Source of the DNA: Phanerochaete sordida
Lineage: Eukaryota > Basidiomycota > Agaricomycetes > Polyporales > Phanerochaetaceae
DNA: 64,000 bases
Direction of reading: 5' to 3'
Assembly (NCBI GenBank): GCA_019973155.2
Contig: BPQB01000007.1
Span: forward strand, 248,001 to 312,000
In this document: positions 43,786-53,294 of the stretch, piece after piece
Layout: each line of letters opens with the position of its first letter
How positions within the stretch are numbered: position 1 is the first letter of the stretch
Translations under genes and position numbers: made by a program
Notes under the pieces: model-generated
Database searches by the model: none
Told to the model about the DNA's origin: nothing
Seen by the model: the letters and a program-made list of their open reading frames with translations, nothing else

Positions 43786-45685
43786 ATGCTCTCGCCACCT
43801 CCTTCCGCCATCCCCCTCGGCCTCCTCCTCCTCTCGCTCGGCCTGTCAGGTACGGATGCCCGAGCGACCCCGCACCCTCCCTCGCCCGGCCTTGTGTCTC
43901 GGACCATCGACATCGTTCGCCGCGCCAACGTGCAGAGAAGCGCAGAGGACGCTCTATCATGGCTGGAGCAGAACAGACTTGCCACCCACGCCAAGTACGG
44001 CGTCGGTGCCGCGGGGAACCAGAAGCGTGCGAGCGGCCTGAATCTGTACGCACACGCACCCCTCTGATTGTCATGGCCGTCGCTTACACACTCTTTCAAG
44101 GCTAACGGACGTGCAGTTGGACTCGACGTATGTCCCCTCCTTTGCCCGAGCCGGACGATGAGCTCACAAATGCCTCAGATATTTCGGTAGTATCGCCGTC
44201 GGTACTCCGCCCACTTCGTTCGATGTCATATTGGACACCGGATCCTCGTGCGTCCGCCTGCGCTCCGTTTCGCCTTACACATCCTCACCATCCCCTTCAG
44301 GGATCTTTGGCTTGCGTCAGGGTCTAGCGACACCCGCAGCACCAGGGGGATTACGCTTTTCGAGCCAGAAAGTGAGTTCTAATTTCAGCTGCTGCGGTGC
44401 ACAGCTGATCACGCGGTACTACGCAGCGTCTTCAACCTTCCAAGATCTCGGCAAGGAGTTTGGAATCACTTATGGCTCAGGCTCGGCACAGGGTGTCCTG
44501 GGCGAGGACCGCGTCCTCTTCTCCGGCTTCGAGGTCAACCAGACCTTTGGTGAGCAGTGCCGTACCGTTGCCGTTACTTCACGACGCTGAACAGATGACC
44601 CAGGGTTGGTCAACCAAACAAGCCAGCAGCTATTAACAGCTCCCATCTCCGGCTTGATGGGTTTGGGCTTCCAGACTATAGCCGCATCCGGCGCGACGCC
44701 ATTCTGGCAGTCGCTCGCCGAGACTTCCGGGGCGCTCGATTCCCCACTCTTCGCGTTCCAGCTCACGCGCTTTACGAACGACTCCAACGCGCAGCAGCTG
44801 GAAGCCGGAGGCACGTTCACGCTGGGGGCTACCAACAGCAGCCTGTTTACTGGTGACATCGACTATCAGGACATCCCTGATGGTGCAACGGGGTACTGGA
44901 TCCAACAGTTGACTGGTAGGTCAATCTGGATCCTTGCTCAGTCGGTTATCTAACGTCTACTCTGCAGGCTTGAAGGTCAATGGGCAATCTATCAATCTCC
45001 CCACTGGCTCGAACGGCTGGGCTGCTATCGACACTGGTACCACTGGAGTTGGCGTTCCGTCGGACACACTGCAGGCGATCTTCTCCGCAATTCCGAACAG
45101 CCAGCAAGGAAGCGGACAGAGCTCCGGGTATTACCTCTATCGTACGTCGTCACATCGAATCACTAGCTTACCTTCGGCTTACAATTTTTATAGCCTGCTC
45201 CACTCAGGTCACTGTTGAGGTCACCTGGGGCTCGAGCTCAAAGTCCTGGACGATTTCCCCCGCCGACTTCGCGCTGCAGCAGGTCGACCAAGACACCTGC
45301 GCCGGTGCCTTCTTTGAGATCCCGACGCAGGGCACGTCCGCACCACCGTTCATCTTTGGCGACACGTTCCTGGTACGTCCGCCGCACGTTTGATTGCCCG
45401 ACTCGGAGCTGACGGCTCCTGCAGAAAAATGTCTACTCTGTCTTCCGCTCGAGCCCTGCGTCTGTCGGTTTCGCACAGCTCTCGTCAGAGTCGATTGCCA
45501 TGAACGGTGCGAACGGCGCCGCCCCATCAGCTACGATTGGCTCGGTCCAGTCCGTCACCCCGACGAACACCGGCTCCTCGGGTAGCGGTAGCGGGTCAAG
45601 TAACGGCTCGGGTCGCGCTTCTGCCGTGTCGGCCAGCGCAGTCCTTGCTTCAACGGTGCTCGGTGCTCTCGCCGTCTTGCTCTGA
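43786..45685 (+). CDS. Secreted, probably GPI-anchored A1 aspartic protease
   Basis: Pepsin-family endoprotease. Start MLSPPPSAIPLGLLLLSLGL is a signal peptide. A propeptide follows (ARATPHPPSPGLVSRTID, QKRASGLNL). The first active site reads FDVILDTGSSDLWLASG after removal of a 50-nt intron at the DTGSS codon (near 44249-44300). The flap region is FGITYGSGSAQGVLGED; the second active site is WAAIDTGTTGVGVPSD. Other blocks: ISGLMGLGFQTIA, GGTFTLGATNSSLFTG, TWGSSSKSWTISPADF, PPFIFGDTFLKNVYSVF. The C-terminus is a Ser/Gly-rich linker (SGSGSGSSNGSGRA) and a hydrophobic end (ASTVLGALAVLL), fitting a GPI-attachment signal. Both catalytic Asp motifs are intact. About seven exons. Substrates unknown; yapsin-like cell-wall or nutrient roles are possible. 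Confidence 0.93.
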
Positions 45686-45957
45686 TCTTTATACCCCGAT
45701 ATCTTTTGATTTTACGAACTGTTATGATACGCATCACGTACACTTGCTTTTGTTATTTACACACTCACTGGACACTTCAGAGTGCTGTCAGGCTTTCGAT
45801 ACATTACACCAGACTAGTGCTTCCTGCTGTAGCATATCCCTGTTCATATAGATACCACTACATGTACACAATGTATTGGAATGGACAGCTAGAGGGCTCT
45901 GCTAGCATGCCGCCATTTTTGCTCCGTGCGGAGCCGACCGTGGCCTTGTCAGCGCCG

Positions 45958-47119
45958 TCAACTCTCGTCCTCGTCATCCTCGTCGGTGTGGCTCTTGTAC
46001 AGCGCAAAGAGCTTACGGCGATTCGCGTCCCTGGTGCTCTCCTCTCCGGCGACGTCGAAGATCTGCTTGAGCAGCGCCTTCCTGACCACGGCAGCCGGGA
46101 CCGCGCCGTCCTTCGGCTGCGACACACACATGTGCTGCACAAGGTGCTCGAACTCCGTGGAAGCGAGCCGCGCCCGCTTGCGCCGGCGCTCGCCCTCCTC
46201 GTCCTCCGACGGCGATGCCGGCGCGAGCGCGCCCAGGAGCGGCTCGAGCAGCGCGCTCTGCAGCCGGTCGTACGCCGCCTTCGTGGGCGTGCGCGCCGCC
46301 AGCGCCAGGAACGGCGCGACGAGCGTGCCGAGCGGCGCGGGCAGCGGGTCCTCCGCGGCGGCGAGCGCCTTGTCGAGCTCCTCGATGTAGATGTCGGCAA
46401 GGTGGTACGCGAGGCCGACCGGCACGCGCGGGTCTTCTGGGCTGCGCGCATCGTCAGCCCTGTTGACAGGTTGGGGCAGGAAGCAACTTACCAGAGCGGA
46501 CCGCCCTTGTCGGATAGGATGGTATTGTATTCTGTGCAGACGGAGGCGTCCCACTCGTCGCGTATGAGTAGCCGGAACGAGGCGTTAACGAATCTCCGGA
46601 CGAGCATGTAGTATTTGTCGAGGCTGTTCGACAGGCGACGCTTCAGTAAAAAATCTACCACAGAGCGAGTAGACGCACCGATGACGATCAATGCCCGGCC
46701 ATTCTCTGACCAACGCCTCCCAAAATCCACGAAGGAAAGCCAGCGCTGCCGGTGTTTTAGGGATTTGCAGAGCGATTTCCGCAATTTCACTGGCGAGAGC
46801 TTGCTGCACTAGCGGTTTGTCCGACATCCAGAAGCCTGGGCAGGGGCGTTAAAAGCCGTACGTGGATGTCAAAGGGCCATGCTCACAGTAGAAGATGCCC
46901 TTCCACAGCTTCGCCAACTCGCTTTTTGGGAGGTCATCGTGCGAAGGATCGCAGAGGAATGCGCTCAAGCTTTTTACTGCTCTATCTCTGGTTTTCTTAT
47001 CTTGCTACACCACTTGAGTTCAAGAAGATGACGAAAATGTAGCAACACTGCGTACCATTCGATGCAAGATACTTCCCCAGGGGAGGAACGTCCGATGAGC
47101 TCGAAGCAGTCGCAGCCAT
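45958..47119 (-). CDS. RRP1: Ribosomal RNA-processing protein RRP1 (Nop52)
   Basis: Nucleolar factor for 27S pre-rRNA processing and 60S subunit assembly. Start MAATASSSSDVPPLGKYLAS at 47119, then an intron joining LASN to [108 protein letters not shown] and YNTILSDKGGPLW. The second half (LAYHLADIYIEELDKALAAA, then PTKAAYDRLQSALLEPLL) ends in basic and acidic segments (GERRRKRARL, HTDEDDEDES, TGA 45958-45960). The LASNDKKTRDxAVxxL and [18 protein letters not shown] blocks are diagnostic of Nop52/Rrp1. Four or five exons. Shorter than vertebrate RRP1 but typical of fungi. Confidence 0.87.
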
Positions 47120-47261
47120 AGTGGTGGTCGAGAGTGGGTTGGGCGGCAAAGCGCCTTGCCTTCAAAACCGCCTGACGCCTGGTGTGCTAAGCGCGCGAGA
47201 GTGAAATACGACCATTCGCAAGCCAAGAGTAAAAGGCCTTGTCCAAAGCACGGTCCAAAGA

Positions 47262-47336
47262 ATTGGCACATGAATAAATTAAAAATATATACAGGAGTAA
47301 TAATATTATATACAATTAAATTTAAGCCAAACCTAG
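47262..47336. other. AT-rich island with TATA-like words
   Basis: About 75 bp of strongly AT-rich DNA (AATAAATTAAAAATATATAC and following) in an otherwise GC-rich region. It sits just past the kinase-like stop codon and 145-215 bp upstream of the RRP1 start on the minus strand. A direct repeat GTCCAAAG-CACG-GTCCAAAG lies beside it at 47242-47261. Confidence 0.5.
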
Positions 47337-48277
47337 TCACAAGAGCCTCGATGAGAAGTAGCTATCGACCGATGCCGCTCTGTGGCGTCGAGGTAGATGT
47401 AGGGAGACGAGCGCGGTGGTTAGCCGGGCTCTTTTAATAATCAGAAGAAGTTGGAGAGAGAGGATGGGAGGGGGGAGGTGAAGAGCTTTAACATTTTTAT
47501 TGCAAAGGAGCATTTTGCCGTGTCCACTTGACGAGGAAGCTCCTGGTGTAGCGGGCGTTGATTGAAGAGTAGACCTATCGAGAGCTTCGAGTTCTCGACA
47601 GCCCTTTGTAAGGCTGTTTGGCATGCCCCGTATGTCTGTAGGGTAGGTCTTGCGGCAAGCGTGCACATGCGCCTGTGCGAAGTCGACGATACGGACGGTG
47701 TTGTTGGCGGCGAAAAGGAAATGCCCGCTGTTCACGTCGCCTAGCTGCCCGTGGTGTATACCGGCATCGTGCAGCCTGCACGCAGCGAGCGCCTTCCTAC
47801 GACTGAGAGCAGACTGGTAAGTATATATTCTTCCTGATATATGAGGGACATCACGTACATTTGCTCTTCCTCGTCGAGATCGGTAGTGTTCCCACACCAT
47901 TCGATGACCATGTAGGCAGTAGGAAGCTCGTTGTCTGCGCCACAGGCAAAGCCGTAAAACATGGGTACGACCAGGCCTTGAAGAGAGGACAGCGTGTTTT
48001 GATACAGCTCGGCTTCGTACCACAGCCGTGCTACGGCTGCCGCGCCATAAGCCCATTTGACTGCGACTGCCTGAGATTGAAATTCAAGCTGAGGGTCGGT
48101 CGATAGGAGCTGGCCGTGGATAATGCCGTGGTATTGGCTGTGTCGATGACGTGATTCTGGATTCTCGTCAACCTCTGTTGCTGCTGCAGGAGACGCGCCG
48201 GGCGGCAAAATGAGCAGAGCATTGTGGCTGGTCCAAATATTCCGACGAAGGGTCAATAGAGAACCAGAAGCGGTCAT
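47337..48277 (-). CDS. Kinase-like protein, agaricomycete type, degenerate catalytic loop
   Basis: Short protein-kinase-fold protein of unknown function. ATG at 48277 opens MTASGSLLTLRRNIWTSHN. An ATP-lobe-like part follows: QSQAVAVKWAYGAAAVAR (VAVKW resembles the VAIK lysine), LWYEAELYQNTLSSLQG, VVPMFYGFACG, TAYMVIEWCGN (hinge-like). A 43-nt intron (after QMY) joins SALSRRKALAACRLHDAGI. The catalytic loop reads HHGQLGDVNSGHFLF and the metal-binding loop RIVDFAQAH. The usual HxD is replaced by H-G-Q, so normal phosphotransfer is doubtful unless the nearby Asp in GDVN takes its place. The C-terminal limit is uncertain; the frame stays open to 47337. Such proteins are multi-copy in agaricomycetes. 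Confidence 0.5.
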
Positions 48278-48566
48278 GAGAGGACAAAGGACTGAGTGGA
48301 TACTGGCAGCCCAGAGGGCCGCCACCACTTAACTAGAGGCAAATGCCACCAACGAACGGTAGCCACTCAGCACAGCCTTTATAGACATGGATGTGGCCCG
48401 AGCCTTTGTGCGCAAAGACAAGCCACCTCGCGCGTTATGCATGTGTATGATGTGTGGCATTCATTAGGACGGTGAGGGTATACAATAAACTGCCACTGCA
48501 CAGGCCAGGTTAGCGAAACCTCTGAGTTCTCGCAGGACAAGGGACTCACAGAAAACTGCCCAGATG

Positions 48567-48851
48567 CTAGACAGCCTTCGCGTTAGCTCCGGTTTCATCT
48601 TGAACGACTCCAGAGACGACGTTTGTAACCGGGACTAGAGGATGCGAGAGAGTGCCTGGGTTGAACAAGTCCGAGCCTGCGGGTGGAACGGCACGAGGAG
48701 AGACCTGTACGGAAGACTGCGGCGTTAATCGTGAGACAATAAGCAGAATTCTGAGACACACCGATGAAATAGATGTGGGGAAAGCGAGGACCAGGGGTAC
48801 GCCAGCCAGGGCGAGCGCAGCGGCGAGACCAGACACAGAGCTGAGACGCAT
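48567..48851 (-). CDS. Small secreted protein, 75 residues
   Basis: Not recognised. Two exons with a phase-0 intron (GTGTGTCTC...CCGTACAG, about 48704-48761). The first gives MRLSSVSGLAAALALAGVPL, a strong signal peptide, continuing VLAFPTSISS. The second encodes VSPRAVPPAGSDLFNPGTLS and a Val-rich end (VTNVVSGVVQDETGANAKAV). TAG at 48567-48569. The predicted mature peptide is about 52 residues, without cysteines. Evidence is limited to the leader, the clean intron and in-frame stop. A longer overlapping frame on the same strand (48595-49191) has no leader or family-like sequence. Confidence 0.45.
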   Translation of the reverse strand: MRLSSVSGLAAALALAGVPLVLAFPTSISSVCLRILLIVSRLTPQSSVQVSPRAVPPAGSDLFNPGTLSHPLVPVTNVVSGVVQDETGANAKAV

Positions 48852-49416
48852 CGTTTCGACCAGGTAGAGTAGACAGGCAACGCGAATAAGTTGCACAGCA
48901 ACGAGAGAAGCCCAGAGAGAGAAACAGAAAGAGTCGGCGTGGTCGTCGCAGAGAACCGGTGGAAGTCGTTGCAGTGAACCAGCGGTCGAACACACCAAGC
49001 TGGATTTCTGGACGCGCCACCAAGGCTTCGAGTGCGGTACCCCGATCTGGAATGTCTTCAGGTTCCAGCATTAGACGCGCAGAGCCGGAGCGGCGCCCGC
49101 GGGTTCCCAGCCGTCTATCCCATGTCCTCCGCATGCGCGTTACGTTCAATCGTACACGAGCCAGATCAGTGTGAGGATACGTATTGTACACTAGATGAAT
49201 GCTACGGTGGTAAGCGGAAAAAGCAGAGCGAGTGGGGAGCGTAAGATGATATACACTGAGACGAGCACGTTACACTAACTAACTGAAAGCAAAACACATA
49301 CAACTACATCACTAGCTCGAGGTACGAACATGGCTAGAGTAGAAAATACTGAGGGGTGGTATCGAGCGAACTACACAAGCGTGACTAAAAACAAGAGAGT
49401 TGAAATGGCTTCGTAC
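48852..49416 (-). other. Intergenic, small secreted protein promoter / F-box 3' region
   Basis: A 565-bp interval. The 49260-49400 part is relatively AT-rich and probably F-box 3' UTR. No supported gene. Confidence 0.4.
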
Positions 49417-50828
49417 TCAGCCTCCAAATGGCTGCCACGCAGTGTCAACCATTGCTATGCCCCTTCGCGCGAGACGTTGACGCCAGTCCCGCATCTCCCC
49501 TTGCACGCCAGCGACATGAGCGTGCGAGCTCATCCCTGCTCGCAGCCAGCGCACGTCGCGTGCGCGTACCACCTTCAAGGCGGGCAGTTTTGGCAAGAGG
49601 GATTCCAAGGATCGGAGGTACCGGGCCTCTGGCCGCGGGAGCGAGAGGATCTTGAGCGGGTGCTTTTGGTAGGTCGAGCCGAAGACAAGGGTAGGAAGAG
49701 GGTTCTCGAGGGAGAGGTGGTTCAGCTTCGGGCAGGTCTCGAGCAGGTTGGTCGGCGAGGGGAAGAGCATCGTTGGCCACGCCTTTGGAGCATAGAGATG
49801 GAGGGATGTCAGCCCAGCGCCGTGCGTCTCGATAAACCGAGGCACGAGAGAGCTTGGAACAGACGTGTCATCGTAGGGCGTGAGGGTGAGATGTGTGAGT
49901 GAGGGAAGCGAGGTATGAAGGAGGGAGAACATGACGGGCGAGCAATGCATTGAGATGATGGCCAGCTTACGCAGCCGGGAAAGGCGAAGAGGTTTCGCCG
50001 GTACTGAGTCGAAGTCTACTACGGACCCGGGGATGTCCGCAAGCAATGGCTCAATCCCCGAGCCGTAGATTTCCAGTTCTTCGAGGTTAGGCGAACACCG
50101 CAAGACCTCGAGGAAGGGATCGCCGAAGGCGACATCCGAAGATGACGCTAGCTTGATGTCTTTGAGCGAGAGAAGCCGTCGAGTGCCATCTCGGTTGCAG
50201 AGGCTGTCAGCGAAGCGTCGGCTGGCAGCGATGGTGTTGTTAAGGATGAGGTGCGCGAGGAAGGGGAGAAGGGGGAATAAACGAGCGAGAAGTGCGTCCA
50301 CTTGGCAGACCTCCGACCACAGCTTGCACTGCAGGTCGGAGAGGTCTAGTGTTTGCACCCAACGACCCGGTGCGGAGTAGGGGATACGTCGGATGGAGTC
50401 CCAGCGTTGATCAGCTACATGGAGCAGCTTCGTGAGTTGCTCCAGGTGTGCGGGGTCAGAGACATGGACCTCTTCATAGTATAGAGGCAGAGCAATATCC
50501 TGTAGAAGGCCAGTGGGCAGGACGTAGGTCAGCGGTCTTGGCGGTGAGAATTGATAACAAGACGTACCCTCAAGGACTTGCACACGAGCAACAGATTGAG
50601 CCTCTTCAACGCCACTTCACCATGAGACGCCTGCTCTCGCAGCCGGTAATCAGCGAAGACATAGCCTAAGATCTTCGTCCAGACCTCGGAAGGCAGGGGC
50701 TGGGAGGTGGCCTTCCGGGGGAGCAAAGGGAGTAGGATGAATCTGCCGGCGGCTTTAGCGAAGGGGCGAGGGCGTAGGAGAATCGAATGGACGTCGTTGA
50801 CCATCACTTCTTCCAGTATTGCAGCCAT
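49417..50828 (-). CDS. F-box / leucine-rich repeat-like protein
   Basis: Putative substrate receptor of an SCF ubiquitin ligase. Exon 1 starts MAAILEEVMVNDVHSILLRP at 50828 and contains the F-box core LPSEVWTKILGYVFADY, then LLVCKSLR. An intron (GTACGTCTTG...CTACAG) joins DIALPLYYEEVHVSDPAHLE, QLTKLLHVADQRW. The remaining ~380 residues form degenerate LRR-like blocks: VQTLDLSDLQCKLW, LAHLILNNTIAASRRF, SPNLEELEIYGSGIEPL, RLSRLRKLAIISMHCSP, LPSLTHLTLTPYDD, LTSLHLYAPKAW, CPKLNHLSLENPLPTLVF. The end is DTAWQPFGG. This family is greatly expanded in agaricomycetes, so a specific substrate cannot be suggested. Confidence 0.72.
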
Positions 50829-51125
50829 ACCACAAGTCCTTGGGGGTGCACGAGATTTATAAACGCGACGCGGGTGGAATGACGAATGGTGAAGCAGCCC
50901 CGCTGTCCTACATGGCAGCCCTGGGCAAAGTTGGTGAAGGCAGTCGCACGGCGTCGGCCGCGCAGTCATGCCGAACGGGCTGACTGTAGGTGTGACTGAC
51001 GTATTTACCTGCACTCCAACTGCCTCACAATTCGGGCTGCTGTGGCAGAAATAACACACTGATGATGGGACGGCAGAAGAACATATGCTATTGAGAGCCT
51101 ATACTGCTACGTCCGAAATGCACGC

Positions 51126-52894
51126 TCAATCCTTAGGACCGAGAATATCCCCCATCTCCTCCATAAACTTCTGGTAATCATCCTTGGGTTTGGCTGCTGT
51201 CTGGAGCTTTACCTCTTCCCCGGTTGACAACGCTGATCCTGCACCCAATTGCGCCTTTAACGTGCCCAGCAAATCCGGACGGGGCGTGACAGTCGGATCC
51301 GAATCCGCGCCGCCGTCCACCGAAGGAGCCGCGTTAATTTTCGACGATGACGCACCAGCGGCCTTCTTGCGCTTGAGCGTTGTCGGCACGAAGGCTGTAG
51401 CCTCCTTCTTGAAGTCGCGAAGCTCGGGCTCCGCGCTCACGACCGCTGCCGCCGATATGGGGCCAGTGGGTGCCGCAAGGACGGGCTTCGGGGGCAAGGA
51501 CGGATGGGCTGCTTTGGTGGCACGGTGCGCCTGGAACGTCTGGTGAGGAACACCTGACAGCGGATCTTGCATGGAACTAGTAGACTGCATCCTGTGAGGG
51601 AAGAATCCGGGCGGAGGCGGTGGAAAGTGTGGAGACGCAAAACCAGGCGGAACACCAGGCGGTGGTGGTATGCTCGAGTACGCTGGACTCGGTGCAAATC
51701 CAGGCGGTGGCGGAGGCGGAATCCCTGGTGCCCCAATATGGAACCCCGGCGGAGGCGGTGGTGGTGGTGGGTAGGCATAAGGAGGCGCGCCAGGAAAGCC
51801 GGCAGGCGGAGGAGGCAAGGGAGGCGGACCAGGTATCATCGGCATGTTAGGCAAAGTGGTGGGGGGAGGAAGTGGAGGTAATGGCGGAGCTGGGCAGGAA
51901 ACACTCAGCGACTGGGCTCGGGGATGTTGATGACCAGATGCCAACTTGCCTTCCATGCCTGGCGGAGGCCCATCTGGTAACGGTATGTCGTCGTCACTGT
52001 CCTCCTCAACGCCGGGGGGCGGCCCTTCGGGCATTACAATGTCGTCGTCCTCAGCTTTACACAGAAATCTTAGCAACAATGATGTCATGTGAAATCCAAG
52101 CACACACCTTCCTGGTCTTGGTCGCCTGCAATCTCGTCTGGCCTGAGGGCTATCACGAGGTGAGCGGCCACGATAAAGTACGAGGGCCTGTTCGGCAGCA
52201 CCTCTTGTCCCCTCGAAGAGATCGCGCCTTAAGGCGTGCAGCCGAACAGGCCCTGAACCTGCAAGTCCACGCACGTCGTTCAATGTAAGGCATCCCCGGA
52301 GGAGGAACGCCGTAAGGGTTCAGAACAGGATCATAGTATATACTACGTTCAGGATGTCGAGGAAGACCGTGTTTGTTGAAGAGGTTTCGACTTTGAGGCT
52401 TGGGCGCGTCGGCCTGTGGTGCTTGGTCGTTCGGATTCCTGCGCGCCCGGTACACTAATTTACGATGTTCAGGGTGTTCCTTCACGTATTCTTCCTTCTT
52501 CTGGTTTATCTTCTCCAGCTCAGACTTGAGCTCCTCAAGTCGCGTCTTGTCGCCATTGGAATCGGCCTCGAGCTTCTCGATACTCTCTTCGAGCTCTGCG
52601 TGATGTCGCGTTGGGTGTTCAATGATGCCCTGCAGCACGCGCGAACGCACCTCGTGTGTCCTTCTTGACTAGAGCGAAATCCCTTGTCTTCGCTCGCTCT
52701 GTCTTGTTCTACTATTTGGGGTAGCACATCAGCAGCAGTAAATGCCGCCCACTGCTCTCGCTTGCCTTCTTCAACTCCTTCTTTCTCTGCGCCTTTCCTA
52801 GAGAATCGAGTGACGTGAGCCATATGCAATCGTTGCAACGAGAGATACACCTACGGAATGCATCTGCTGGATTCAGGTTCTTTCCTTTGGCCAT
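51126..52894 (-). CDS. WW domain-binding protein 11 (WBP11) homologue
   Basis: Nuclear splicing-linked protein that binds WW and SH3 domains through Pro-rich stretches and PP1 phosphatase in animals. Start MAKGKNLNPADAFRKSQRKK (residues after R come from exon 2), then KAERTKARDFALVKKDTR. The coiled-coil block reads LLQGIIEHPTRHHAELEESI, EKLEADSNGDKTRLEELKSE, then NPNDQAPQADAPKPQSRNLF, HPERSIYYDPVLNPYGVPPP and GMPYIERPLRPDEIAGDQDQ after removal of a 125-nt intron (52150-52274). Acidic-proline elements MPEGPPPGVEEDSDDD and PLPDGPPPGMEG follow. The central part is a very Pro/Gly-rich region (about 51600-51880). The end is KFMEEMGDILGPKD. Length and order match WBP11. Confidence 0.87.
52183..52254. 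repeat. 72-bp hairpin/MITE-like element inside a WBP11 intron
   Basis: A 14-bp perfect terminal inverted repeat: AGGGCCTGTTCGGC at 52183-52196 and GCCGAACAGGCCCT at 52241-52254. With one mismatch it extends to about 19 bp. It lies wholly within the 125-nt intron 52150-52274. The termini resemble hAT-type MITE ends, but no convincing 8-bp target duplication is visible, so a simple RNA hairpin is an alternative. Confidence 0.55.
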
Positions 52895-53294
52895 GCCTGC
52901 TGCTGCAATCTGGCAATGGGACGAGAATGTAGTGGATGGGGTCCGAGTGCTGTGTTGGTTGTTGACGCGAGAGGCCGAGAAATTGGTCAGAGAACAGTTG
53001 AACCTGAGGGTACCAGAACGGGAAATATTTGGGTTAAATTACGGTATTTCGAAGAGAGCTCGACGCATTAGGCCTTACTTTGATGAAAATGCGACGCTGT
53101 CCCACGTGCGTCTGTTTTGAGTCATGACGCCTTCGCCTCCGCTCGCCGTGCTCTCTGCCCCCGAGTGGTGGTCTGCTTCCCGCCCAGTGGGAAGCTCCCC
53201 CCTCCTCCGCCATCGCCCTCGACGACTCTCGACACATAGATACTACCGCCAATACCGGCACTGAAGGGGACTTCATCGTCTCGCTTCGTCCGCT
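52895..53294. promoter_or_regulatory. Shared divergent promoter, WBP11 / RNF10-like
   Basis: A 400-bp interval between start codons. Moderate AT content near 53020-53060; otherwise GC-rich. No clear TATA box or repeats. Confidence 0.35.

Noticed and set aside
48595..49191. 198-codon minus-strand frame overlapping the small secreted protein
   Set aside because: No family-like sequence; the overlapping two-exon reading has a strong signal peptide and clean splice sites.
51600..51880. GGCGGAGG-type low-complexity repeats
   Set aside because: They encode the Pro-rich central region of WBP11 and need no other explanation.
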